DNA of 64,000 nucleotides, taken from NCBI GenBank assembly GCA_902825215.1, contig LR782234.1:3410001-3474000 (forward strand). Direction: 5' to 3'. Positions 42,171 to 50,158 of this stretch are shown in pieces (within the stretch, counting starts at the first letter, position 1; each line of letters starts with the position of its first letter). This stretch comes from Pseudomonas fluorescens. GTDB lineage: Bacteria > Pseudomonadota > Gammaproteobacteria > Pseudomonadales > Pseudomonadaceae. The notes beneath the pieces were generated by a model. That model was not told the origin of the DNA and searched no databases. It saw only the letters and a list, made by a program, of their open reading frames with translations. Position numbers and translations under genes: made by a program.

Positions 42171-42728
42171 ATGCCTGAAGTCTTGCTCAAACCTGCCCTG
42201 CCGGGCATCGCCCTGCGCCGCTGGCGCCGGCTGCATCGGATCAAGCAGGACCATGCTGCGCAACTGTTCAATGTTACACAGTCGACGATCTCGCGTTGGG
42301 AAAGCGGCGTTCTGGCGATCGATCCGGCGGCGCATCTGCAGCTGGAGCAACTGCTGGCCGCGCGCCTCGACACGGCTGCCGATCAAGCCCTTGCCCGGCT
42401 GGTCTGCGACAGCGCGCGGCCAGTGCATCTGGTCTGCGACCTGACGCACCGTTTGCTCGCCTGCTCCCCTGCGCGTGCCGCGCAGTTCGCCCGTCCGCTC
42501 AGCGAATTGCTCGGTCAGTCGCTCTGGCGTTTTGTCACGCCTGAAATTGCCCGCCATGAACAAGCACTCGATGCCTTGGGCTGGCGGGAGGTCCAGGCAC
42601 CGCCGGCGCTGGAGTTCGCCACCGGCAGCAACGATTCCGAGCTGGTGCCGATTCGCCAGAGCCTGTGTCGCTGGACGCGCATCGCCTTGTCCGACGGCAC
42701 TGCGGCACGGCTGGTCGAGACGCTCTGA
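42171..42728 (+). CDS. XRE-family regulator with C-terminal sensor-like domain
   Basis: A 185-residue protein with an N-terminal XRE helix-turn-helix (RRWRRLHRIKQDHAAQLFNV, TQSTISRWESG) and a C-terminal region of about 110 residues (VHLVCDLTHRLLACSPARAA... LSELLGQSLWRFVTPEIARH) that has the look of a small PAS-like domain. Effector unknown. No strong ribosome-binding site. It is 73 bases upstream of the HD hydrolase gene and may be in the same transcript. Confidence 0.82.
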   Translation: MPEVLLKPALPGIALRRWRRLHRIKQDHAAQLFNVTQSTISRWESGVLAIDPAAHLQLEQLLAARLDTAADQALARLVCDSARPVHLVCDLTHRLLACSPARAAQFARPLSELLGQSLWRFVTPEIARHEQALDALGWREVQAPPALEFATGSNDSELVPIRQSLCRWTRIALSDGTAARLVETL

Positions 42729-42801
42729 ACGCATATTTTATGCGTGGACGCTACAGTCCTCCGGCTCTAGGCTTGCCTTTCGGTCACCCAAGGGCAGGTT
42801 T

Positions 42802-43392
42802 ATGGATCTGGAAAAAATCAGCGGACGCCTCGAATTTCTCCGCGAGGCTGAAAGGCTCAAGGACGTGCTCAGAAGCGCACACACCTCCAGCGGCCGCCCT
42901 GAAAGCACCGCCGAACACAGCTGGCGTCTGTGCCTGATGGCGATGGTCTTCGCTGACGAACTGCCCGGGCTTGATCTGCTGAAAGTGCTGAAGATGTGCA
43001 TCGTTCATGACTTGGGCGAAGCGCTTAATGGCGACATTCCGGCTGTCGATCAGGCGGCACTCCCGGACAAGGGCGCGCAGGAGCGAAACGATCTGCTCCT
43101 GCTGATGCACTCACTCGACGAGCCGCTGAGAAACGAGATCCTGGCGCTGTGGGATGACTACGAAAACGCTGCATCCGCCGAGGCAAAAGCGGTCAAGGCG
43201 CTGGATAAGCTGGAAACCTTGCTGCAACACACTCAGGGGCTCAATCCTGCGGATTTCGATTACCGCTTCAATCTCACCTACGGCCAGAAACGCACCAGCA
43301 CTGCACCGGTTTTCGCCGCGTTGCGCACGCTTATCGACCGCGACACCGAAGGCAGAATCAGCGAGCGCATGCCGCGCCGCGACGAAGACTAA
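42802..43392 (+). CDS. HD-domain phosphohydrolase (YfbR/HDDC2-like)
   Basis: A 196-residue HD-domain protein. The metal-binding residues are in TAEHSWRLCLMAMVF (first His), CIVHDLGEALNGD (HD pair plus Glu and Asp) and VKALDKLETLLQ (last Asp). This order matches the 5'-deoxynucleotidase YfbR/HDDC2 group, which dephosphorylates dNMPs, so a nucleotidase is likely but not proven. The ATG at 42802 starts MDLEKISGRLEFLREAERLK. A longer frame upstream overlaps the XRE gene and is rejected. Confidence 0.85.
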   Translation: MDLEKISGRLEFLREAERLKDVLRSAHTSSGRPESTAEHSWRLCLMAMVFADELPGLDLLKVLKMCIVHDLGEALNGDIPAVDQAALPDKGAQERNDLLLLMHSLDEPLRNEILALWDDYENAASAEAKAVKALDKLETLLQHTQGLNPADFDYRFNLTYGQKRTSTAPVFAALRTLIDRDTEGRISERMPRRDED

Positions 43393-43478
43393 ATATCCGG
43401 ACATAGCCGACCAGTTGCCAAGGCCAGCCGCGTCTGGTTGCATAGCCATCCTCAATCACAGGCTCACCTGAGGCATCC

Positions 43479-43580
43479 GATCGTTCCCACGCTCTGCGTG
43501 GGAATGCAGCCCGTGACGCTCCGCGTCACTGGACGCAGAGCGTCCCTTTAGGCATTCCCACGCGGAGCATGGGAACGATC
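43479..43580. repeat. Pseudomonas palindromic repeat, second copy
   Basis: Same element as 33479-33590: begins GATCGTTCCCACGCTCTGCG, contains GTGACGCTCCGCGTCAC (where the first copy has GGGACGCTCCGCGTCCC, changed on both sides of the hairpin), and ends GGGAACGATC. It lies in the 350-base gap between the HD gene and the ABC transporter operon. Confidence 0.85.
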
Positions 43581-43582
43581 AC

Positions 43583-43615
43583 AAAAAAAGGCCCCGGAGC
43601 TTTCACTCCGGGGCC
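43583..43615. terminator. Strong hairpin downstream of HD gene
   Basis: GGCCCCGGAG (43590-43599) pairs with CTCCGGGGCC (43606-43615) around CTTTCA. A seven-base A run on the left gives a U-tract only for minus-strand transcripts; on the plus strand it could end the XRE-HD transcript without a U-tract. Confidence 0.7.
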
Positions 43616-43742
43616 GAGCGCCTGACCAAGGCGCTGGCCTTTGTGCGTGTGAATACGTATAACCTCGCCGACTCGTCTACCCTGAGTGTGCGCCACACGC
43701 CGCGACTTCAGCCTTTTGGACGCTTACGAAACGGAGAATTTC

Positions 43743-44606
43743 ATGCTCAAACGAACCCTGGCACTGACCGCGGGCCTGGCCCTGTCTGTTTCTGCGCTGC
43801 TGGCGCAGGCCGCTGATGTATTGCGCGTCAGCGCCATTCCCGACGAAGCGCCGACCGAACTGCTGCGCAAGTTCGAACCGCTGGGCGCTTACCTGGAACA
43901 GCAACTGGGCATGAAAGTACAGTTCGTGCCGGTAGCCGACTATCCGGCCGTGGTTGAAGCCTTGGCTACCGATCGCCTCGACATGGCCTGGCTGGGCGGT
44001 TTCACCTTTGTTCAGGCACGTCTGAAGACCGACGCGACCACGCCGGTGATTCCGCTGGTACAGCGTGAGCAGGATGCGCAGTTCACCAGTAAATTCATCA
44101 CCGCCGACCCGAACGTCAAAAGCCTCGCTGACCTCAAGGGCAAGACCTTCGCCTTCGGTTCGGTGTCGTCGACCTCCGGCAGCCTGATGCCGCGTTATTT
44201 CATGCTGAAAAACGACGGCATCAAGCCTGAAGCGTATTTCAGCCGTGTCGCCTATTCCGGCGCCCACGACGCCACCGTCGCCTGGGTGCAAGCCGGCAAG
44301 GTCGACGCCGGTGTGCTGAACGCCAGCGTCTGGCAGAAACTGGTGGATGCCGGCAAGGTCGACACCAACAAGGTCAAGGTCTTCGCCACCACGCCGACTT
44401 ACTTCGATTACAACTGGACCGTGCGCGGCACCCTTGATCCGGCCCTCGCGGCGAAAATCAAGAAAGCCTTCCTTGATCTCGACCCGGCCAATCCTGAGCA
44501 AAAGAAAATCCTCGATCTGCAGGCTGCCAGCCGCTTTATCGATACAAAGCCTGAAAACTACAAGGGCATCGAGGAAGCCGCCCGCGCCGCCGAATTGTTG
44601 AAATGA
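43743..44606 (+). CDS. PhnD-like ABC transporter substrate-binding protein
   Basis: A 287-residue periplasmic binding protein with a signal peptide ([20 protein letters not shown], cleavage near AQA-ADV). The body follows the PhnD/PtxB family of oxyanion binders: [74 protein letters not shown] and [20 protein letters not shown]. Pseudomonas members of this subgroup are often annotated as putative selenate binders; phosphonate or phosphite is also possible. No C-P lyase or phosphite dehydrogenase gene is next to it. It overlaps the ATPase gene by four bases. Confidence 0.9.
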   Translation: MLKRTLALTAGLALSVSALLAQAADVLRVSAIPDEAPTELLRKFEPLGAYLEQQLGMKVQFVPVADYPAVVEALATDRLDMAWLGGFTFVQARLKTDATTPVIPLVQREQDAQFTSKFITADPNVKSLADLKGKTFAFGSVSSTSGSLMPRYFMLKNDGIKPEAYFSRVAYSGAHDATVAWVQAGKVDAGVLNASVWQKLVDAGKVDTNKVKVFATTPTYFDYNWTVRGTLDPALAAKIKKAFLDLDPANPEQKKILDLQAASRFIDTKPENYKGIEEAARAAELLK

Positions 44607-45400
44607 CCCTACGCCTCAACCAGGGCAGCCTGCGCCATGCCAATGGCGTCGATGCCCTTCGTTCTATCGATGTACAGATTGCCGCGGGCGAACAGGTCGC
44701 GATCATCGGCCCGTCCGGCGCCGGTAAATCGAGCCTGCTCAACCTGCTGGCCACCGCACTGCGGCCCAGCAGCGGCGACATCGAAGTGCTCGGCGAGCGC
44801 GCCTGGCACTTGTCCGCCCGCCAACGCCAACGCCTGCGTGCGCGGATCGGCCTGGTGCATCAGGCGCCGCCCCTGCCGCCGCGTCAGCGAGTAGTCACGG
44901 CGGTACTGGCCGGCAGGCTCGGCCAATGGAGTCTGGGCAAAAGCCTGTTGAATCTGTTGCATCCGCTGGATGTGGCGGGTGCGCGCGCGGCATTGGCGCG
45001 GCTGGATCTGGGCGACAAGCTGTTCGCGCATTGCCAGCAATTGTCCGGCGGCCAGTTGCAGCGCGTCGGCATCGCCCGCGTGCTGTATCAGGCGCCAGAG
45101 GTGCTGCTGGCCGACGAGCCGGTGTCGGCGATGGACCCGGTAATGGCCGGGCATACCTTGTCGGTGCTGTCGCGGCATGCCCGCGAGCATAACGTTACGC
45201 TGGTGGCGAGCCTGCACGCAGTGGACCTGGCGCTGTCGCACTTCCCGCGAATCATCGGTCTGCGTGACGGACAGATCCTGTTCGACAGCCCTTCGGCGCA
45301 CGTCAGTCAGGAAATGCTCGACGCGCTGTACGCCAACGAAAAACTGCAATCGCCGACTGCGGCGGTGGCGCCGCTGACGGTGCAGATTCCGCGATGCTGA
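44603..45400 (+). CDS. PhnC-like ABC transporter ATPase
   Basis: A 265-residue ATPase of the transporter: Walker [11 protein letters not shown]-loop region [14 protein letters not shown], signature [17 protein letters not shown], Walker [14 protein letters not shown], and switch His in [11 protein letters not shown]. It powers import of the ligand bound by the upstream PhnD-like protein. The ATG overlaps the upstream stop (ATGA), and its own end overlaps the first permease gene by seven bases, so the operon is tightly coupled. Somewhat reduced sequence identity to typical PhnC fits the variant subgroup. Confidence 0.92.
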   Translation: MTLRLNQGSLRHANGVDALRSIDVQIAAGEQVAIIGPSGAGKSSLLNLLATALRPSSGDIEVLGERAWHLSARQRQRLRARIGLVHQAPPLPPRQRVVTAVLAGRLGQWSLGKSLLNLLHPLDVAGARAALARLDLGDKLFAHCQQLSGGQLQRVGIARVLYQAPEVLLADEPVSAMDPVMAGHTLSVLSRHAREHNVTLVASLHAVDLALSHFPRIIGLRDGQILFDSPSAHVSQEMLDALYANEKLQSPTAAVAPLTVQIPRC

Positions 45401-46218
45401 AGACCGATTCACGCGACCCGGCGGCCTGGCCGCGATTGCTGCTGACGCTGTTGGCGCTTGCCGTGCTGTGGCCGGGCATTCATTTGAGCGAGCTGAATCT
45501 CGGCGTGTTGCTGCCCGACAGCCAGAACGAGATGGGCCGCTTCGTCGCGCAGTTCTGGCCACCGGCACATGACGCCGCGTTTATGCAGATTCTACTGACC
45601 GCGACCCTGCAAACCTTGGCAATCGCCACGGCCGGCATGGCCCTGGCGTTGCTGCTGGCGGTGCCGGCCAGCCTGATCGCCAGCCGCGCGCTGTCGCTGT
45701 CGGCGGCATCACGGGGCGGCGTGCCGAGCCGCTTTGGCCGATTACTGCGCTGGCCGGTGCGCGGCTTGCTGATTTTTCTGCGCAGCGTGCCGGAAATCGT
45801 CTGGGCGCTGCTGTTCGTGCGTGCGGTCGGCCTCGGCCCGGCGGCGGGCGTGTTGGCGATTGCCATCACTTACAGCGGCATGCTCGGCAAGGTCTACGCG
45901 GAGATTTTCGAGTCCACCGACCAGCGCCCGGCACACGCTTTAATGCAGGCCGGCAGTGGTCGGCTGGCGGCGTTTGCCTACGGCACGCTGCCCAATGTCG
46001 CGGCGGAACTGCTGTCCTACAGCGTCTACCGCTGGGAATGTGCAATCCGCGCTTCGGTGGTGATGGGCTTTGTCGGTGCCGGGGGCCTGGGTCAGCAAAT
46101 CGACTTGTCGATCCGCATGTTCGCCGGTGGCGAAGTGGCGAGCATGCTGCTGATGTTTCTGCTGCTGGTGCTGCTGGCCGATCAGTTCAGCCGCCTGCTG
46201 CGCTGGAGGCTGGCATGA
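45394..46218 (+). CDS. PhnE-like ABC transporter permease 1
   Basis: A 274-residue inner-membrane permease with about six helices and the EAA coupling loop ([40 protein letters not shown]). The C-terminus [20 protein letters not shown] and [12 protein letters not shown] are typical of PhnE. With the next gene it forms a two-permease channel. The start overlaps the ATPase gene by seven bases; the stop overlaps the next gene (ATGA). Confidence 0.92.
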   Translation: MLKTDSRDPAAWPRLLLTLLALAVLWPGIHLSELNLGVLLPDSQNEMGRFVAQFWPPAHDAAFMQILLTATLQTLAIATAGMALALLLAVPASLIASRALSLSAASRGGVPSRFGRLLRWPVRGLLIFLRSVPEIVWALLFVRAVGLGPAAGVLAIAITYSGMLGKVYAEIFESTDQRPAHALMQAGSGRLAAFAYGTLPNVAAELLSYSVYRWECAIRASVVMGFVGAGGLGQQIDLSIRMFAGGEVASMLLMFLLLVLLADQFSRLLRWRLA

Positions 46219-46982
46219 ATCGCCTGATCAACCTGCTGCTGATCACCGCGATCGGCATCGCGGTCATTGCTTCGTTCAGCTATCTGGGGCTGAACCTCGG
46301 CGAACTGGGCAGCGCTGCCAGTCTCAAGCAGATGGGCGCTTATGTGCAGCGCTTTCTCAGCCCGGACCTGAGCGCGGATTATCTCAAGGCGATCCTCCAC
46401 GGTTCGCTGGAAACCCTGGCCATGTCGGCGCTCGGCACGTTGCTCGCCGCCGTGTTCGGCATCGTCCTGGCCCTGCCCGCCGCCGGGCGTTTCGGCTGGC
46501 CGCTGCAAAGCCTTTCGCGTCTGCTGCTCAATGGTTTGCGGGCGATTCCGGAACTGGTCTGGGCGGCGCTGATGGTGTTGGCGGCGGGCCTCGGGCCCAA
46601 CGCAGGCACCCTCGCCCTCGCCTTGCACACCACCGGCGTGCTCGGTCGGCTGTTCGCCGAAGCGCTGGAAAACACCCCGCCGCAACCGGCCGAGGCCATC
46701 CGCTTGCAGGGCGGCAATCCGCTGCTCGCGTTCTGCTACGGCACCTTGCCGAACCTTGCGCCGCAACTGCTCGCCTACATGCTGTATCGCTGGGAAAACA
46801 ACATCCGCATGGCCAGCGTGCTGGGGTTTGTCGGCGCCGGCGGGCTGGGGCAGATGCTCTACGTCAGCCTCAGTCTGTTTCAGGAAGCCCAGGCCAGTAC
46901 GGTGATTCTGGCGATGCTGGTGCTGGTGTTTCTGGTCGACTGGTTGAGTGCCTGGAGCCGCCAGCGTTGGGTCAAGGCCTAG
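46215..46982 (+). CDS. PhnE-like ABC transporter permease 2
   Basis: A 255-residue permease paralogous to the preceding gene product: EALENTPPQPAEAIRLQGGN and PLLAFCYGTLPNLAPQLLAY form the coupling loop, and YRWENNIRMASVLGFVGAGG and LGQMLYVSLSLFQEA the C-terminal block. The heterodimeric channel completes the importer. The ATG at 46215 overlaps the upstream stop. It is the last gene of the four-gene operon. A hairpin (47036-47053) follows about 55 bases later. Confidence 0.92.
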   Translation: MNRLINLLLITAIGIAVIASFSYLGLNLGELGSAASLKQMGAYVQRFLSPDLSADYLKAILHGSLETLAMSALGTLLAAVFGIVLALPAAGRFGWPLQSLSRLLLNGLRAIPELVWAALMVLAAGLGPNAGTLALALHTTGVLGRLFAEALENTPPQPAEAIRLQGGNPLLAFCYGTLPNLAPQLLAYMLYRWENNIRMASVLGFVGAGGLGQMLYVSLSLFQEAQASTVILAMLVLVFLVDWLSAWSRQRWVKA

Positions 46983-47035
46983 GTTGACCGGCAGCTCAGT
47001 GGATATCTGGCAAAAGCTGATTATGCTTGAGGAAA

Positions 47036-47053
47036 CCTCGCCGCACGGCGAGG
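47036..47053 (+). terminator. Hairpin downstream of ABC transporter operon
   Basis: CCTCGCC pairs with GGCGAGG around GCAC. No U-tract follows, so it is a weak terminator candidate or part of the leader of the next gene. Confidence 0.45.
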
Positions 47054-47170
47054 CGGTCAGACTGTGCACGCGACACGCGACAGCAAGGGCGATATTTGCC
47101 AAAAGGCCAGAGTGAACAAGCAGTAACGGGGGACTCCGGCCTACAACAATAAGCACAACGGAGAACACCC

Positions 47171-48850
47171 ATGGCCTCAATCGACACAGCATCCACCGGC
47201 AGTCCACCGCGCAGCGGCGGCATCACCAAGGAAGAGCGCAAGGTTATCTTCGCATCCTCGTTGGGCACGGTTTTCGAGTGGTACGACTTTTACCTCTACG
47301 GCTCACTGGCGGCGATCATCGCCAAGCACTTCTTTGCCGGCGTCAACGAAACCACCGCATTCATCTTTGCCCTGCTCGCCTTTGCGGCGGGCTTTGCGGT
47401 GCGGCCGTTCGGCGCGATCGTGTTCGGCCGGCTCGGCGACATGATCGGGCGCAAACACACCTTTCTGATCACCATCGTGATCATGGGCGTGTCCACCGCC
47501 ATCGTCGGCTTGCTGCCCAGTTACGCAACCATTGGCGTCGCTGCCCCGATCATCCTGATCATCCTGCGTTTGCTGCAGGGGCTGGCGCTGGGTGGCGAGT
47601 ACGGCGGCGCCGCGACTTACGTAGCCGAGCACGCGCCACGCAACCGGCGCGGCTTTTTCACCTCGTGGATTCAAACCACCGCCACGCTCGGGCTGTTTCT
47701 GTCGTTGCTGGTGATCCTGGCCTGTCGCACCGCGCTGGGCACTGAAGCGTTCGAAGCATGGGGCTGGCGGATTCCGTTTCTGCTGTCGATCCTGCTGCTG
47801 ATCGTCTCGGTGTACATCCGCCTGCAACTGAGCGAGTCGCCGGTGTTTCAGAAAATGAAGGCTGAAGGCAAGGCGTCGAAAGCGCCGCTGACCGAATCCT
47901 TCGCCCGGTGGGACAACCTCAAAGTGGTGATCATGTCGCTGCTCGGCGGCACGGCCGGACAAGCGGTGGTCTGGTACACCGGGCAGTTCTACGCGTTGTT
48001 CTTCCTGTTGCAGACGCTGAAGATCGATGCACAGACCGCCAACCTGCTGATCGCCGGTTCGTTGATCATCGGCACGCCGTTCTTTGTGATTTTCGGCAGC
48101 CTCTCCGATCGCATCGGGCGCAAGCCGATCATCATGGTCGGTTGCATTCTGGCGGCGCTGACTTACTTTCCGATCTTTAACGCGCTGACCCAGTACGGCA
48201 ATCCCGATGTGTTCGTTGCGCAGGATAAAAACCCGGTCAAGGTGATCGCCAATCCCGACCAGTGCTCGTTCCAGTTCGACCCGGTGGGCAAGGCCCGCTT
48301 CACCAGTTCCTGCGACCTGGCGAAGACCTTGCTGGCCAAACGCGCGATCCCTTATGAAAACGTCGACGCCGAACCGGGCACCGTGGCGCAAGTGCGCATC
48401 GGCGACAAAGTCATCGAAAGCTTCGAAGGCAGCGCCCTGCCCGCCGCCGACTTCAAGGCGCGCAACGACGCCTTCACCGCCAACCTCGCCGCCGCCCTGA
48501 AGGAAGCCGGTTACCCGGAAAAAGCCGACCCGGCGAAGATCAACTACCCGATGGTGTTGCTGTTGCTGACCATCCTGGTGATCTACGTGACCATGGTTTA
48601 CGGGCCGATTGCGGCGTGGCTGGTCGAACTGTTCCCGACGCGCATCCGCTACACCTCGATGTCGCTGCCCTATCACATCGGCAACGGCTGGTTCGGCGGC
48701 TTCCTGCCGACAGTGGCCTTCGCCATGGTCGCGGCCACCGGGGATATCTATTACGGCCTGTGGTACCCGATCGTCATCGCCGTGATGACCGCGGTGCTCG
48801 GCACGTTCTTCCTCCCGGAAACCAAGGACCGCGACATTCTCAAGGACTGA
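47171..48850 (+). CDS. MHS-family MFS transporter with large periplasmic loop
   Basis: A 559-residue metabolite:H+ symporter of the ProP/ShiA/KgtP group. Family motifs: SLGTVFEWYDFYLYGSLAAI, FAVRPFGAIVFGRLGDMIGR (motif A), RLLQGLALGGEYGGAATYVA and LSDRIGRKPIIMVGC. Between helices 9 and 10 it has an insertion of about 120 residues (roughly 340-460, with CSFQFDPVGKARFTSSCDLA), which makes it longer than standard members; two Cys residues there could form a disulfide in the periplasm. Ligand unknown (organic acid or osmolyte by family). CAACGGAGAAC precedes the ATG. Confidence 0.9.
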   Translation: MASIDTASTGSPPRSGGITKEERKVIFASSLGTVFEWYDFYLYGSLAAIIAKHFFAGVNETTAFIFALLAFAAGFAVRPFGAIVFGRLGDMIGRKHTFLITIVIMGVSTAIVGLLPSYATIGVAAPIILIILRLLQGLALGGEYGGAATYVAEHAPRNRRGFFTSWIQTTATLGLFLSLLVILACRTALGTEAFEAWGWRIPFLLSILLLIVSVYIRLQLSESPVFQKMKAEGKASKAPLTESFARWDNLKVVIMSLLGGTAGQAVVWYTGQFYALFFLLQTLKIDAQTANLLIAGSLIIGTPFFVIFGSLSDRIGRKPIIMVGCILAALTYFPIFNALTQYGNPDVFVAQDKNPVKVIANPDQCSFQFDPVGKARFTSSCDLAKTLLAKRAIPYENVDAEPGTVAQVRIGDKVIESFEGSALPAADFKARNDAFTANLAAALKEAGYPEKADPAKINYPMVLLLLTILVIYVTMVYGPIAAWLVELFPTRIRYTSMSLPYHIGNGWFGGFLPTVAFAMVAATGDIYYGLWYPIVIAVMTAVLGTFFLPETKDRDILKD

Positions 48851-48967
48851 TCGGCGACACGGCGCCCGCTTGCAACGAGCGGGCCCCTTCGCTGTCAACC
48901 GGCTGAAAAAGATCGAACCCGCCGCTTTGTGATGCCTCCAATGGTTACACCAATGGAGGTCATCACT

Positions 48968-49189
48968 ATGAACAGCAACCACAACGACAAAACCCCGAAC
49001 GGCCCACCTACCGACACTTCCGGTAAACCGGTGAATGTGGTCGAGCGGGCGCTTGAGGATCGCGATGAACATACCGAGGGCGTGGACAAGGTCATCACCC
49101 CGTCGTCGACCCGGGTGAAGGAGCAGGATGCCGAGGAATTGCAGCGCAAGGTGGATGAGATCGAGCGCAAGGTGGCGGATGGCAACTGA
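48968..49189 (+). CDS. Small hydrophilic protein
   Basis: A 73-residue charged protein (MNSNHNDKTPNGPPTDTSGK, then NVVERALEDRDEHTEGVDKV, and a helical end EELQRKVDEIERKVADGN). Disordered first half, coiled-coil-like end. No family recognised; it resembles other small stress-type proteins of Pseudomonas. GGAGGTCATCACT before the ATG at 48968 is an excellent ribosome-binding site. It is followed by a MITE-like repeat. Confidence 0.75.
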   Translation: MNSNHNDKTPNGPPTDTSGKPVNVVERALEDRDEHTEGVDKVITPSSTRVKEQDAEELQRKVDEIERKVADGN

Positions 49190-49255
49190 GGGGGTTTGCT
49201 CAGTGTGAATTGGAATGTGTTCGGCGCTGGATGTTCTTCGTGTTCGAGACCGTCG

Positions 49256-49433
49256 GCCCTCACCCTAGCCCTCTCCCGGAGGGAGAGGGAACTGATTGGG
49301 GAATATTGGAGAGCTGCGCCGATCTGAACGATTTGCTTTGAATCCATAATCGACTCGGTTTTTCAGGTCGACGTATTGCAAAAGACACTGCGGTCAGTCC
49401 CCTCTCCCCTTGGGAGAGGGCTAGGGTGAGGGC
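49256..49433. repeat. MITE-like palindromic element
   Basis: A full 178-bp element with inverted ends GCCCTCACCCTAGCCC and GGGCTAGGGTGAGGGC, each followed by a GGGAGAGG hairpin. Its right end overlaps the DUF72 gene: the gene's stop codon lies inside the terminal repeat. Confidence 0.9.
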
Positions 49434-50158
49434 TGTTGCAGGCTCAACGCATTTCCCAGAGCAGCCCCACCCGCCGTGTTATCAAAAAAGCACCAGGTCG
49501 CCACGCCTTGCGCCGCCTCGGCGAGCAACCTGCGCTGAATCATCTGAAGGAAATCCGCCGAATAATCGCTGAAATAAATCCGCGGCGATCCATGCAAGCG
49601 CCAATAGCGCACCCCCGCCCAGCCTCGCGGTTCGCTGTCCGTGCTGATGCGCGAAGGATCCACCGCTGCCTGAGCGATTCGATAGCTGACCAACATCGGC
49701 TCAGCCGCCACCCAGGTTTCATGACGCGGCTCCAGCACCACAGCGCCGTCAAAGCGCTCACGTAACGCACGAAAAAACCGGTCTACCACAACCGCCTCAA
49801 ACGCCAACGACGGCGGCAACTGCACCAGCAGACACCCCAATCGATCCCCCAACCCACCGCACTGCGCAAGGAACTCATCAAGCAGCACCTCACAATCGAG
49901 CAAACGCCGCTCATGGGTAATCTGTTTGGGGATTTTCACCGAAAAGCGAAAACCGTCCGCCACCGAATCAGCCCAGCGCTCATAGGTCTGGCGTCGATGC
50001 GGACGGTAGAACGAGCTGTTGATCTCCACCGCATTGAGCCGCGCCGCGTAGCGCTGCAAATGCGTGCCGACCGAAGGAAATTGCGGCCAGTACTCACGAC
50101 CCAGGTTCCAGCCGGCACAGCCGATCAACAGCTTCGCTTGACGTTCCTCGCTGCTCAT
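49421..50158 (-). CDS. DUF72 family protein
   Basis: A 245-residue TIM-barrel-like protein of the DUF72/YecE family, function not established. Family pattern: IGCAGWNLGREYWP, LQRYAARLNAVEINSSFYRP, RFSVKIPKQITHERRL, LVQLPPSLAF, LEPRHETWV, WRLHGSPRIYFSDYS and the final FFDNTAGGAALGNALSLQ. The last residues Pro-Ser-Pro and the stop are supplied by the adjoining MITE-like repeat. The ATG at 50158 overlaps the stop of the TPP-enzyme gene by four bases, so the two are cotranslated. Confidence 0.9.
   Translation of the reverse strand: MSSEERQAKLLIGCAGWNLGREYWPQFPSVGTHLQRYAARLNAVEINSSFYRPHRRQTYERWADSVADGFRFSVKIPKQITHERRLLDCEVLLDEFLAQCGGLGDRLGCLLVQLPPSLAFEAVVVDRFFRALRERFDGAVVLEPRHETWVAAEPMLVSYRIAQAAVDPSRISTDSEPRGWAGVRYWRLHGSPRIYFSDYSADFLQMIQRRLLAEAAQGVATWCFFDNTAGGAALGNALSLQQPSP

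Noticed and set aside
46983..47170. Possible riboswitch before the MHS transporter
   Set aside because: Only one short hairpin (47036-47053) is seen, and nothing matches the core of a riboswitch class that I can recall.
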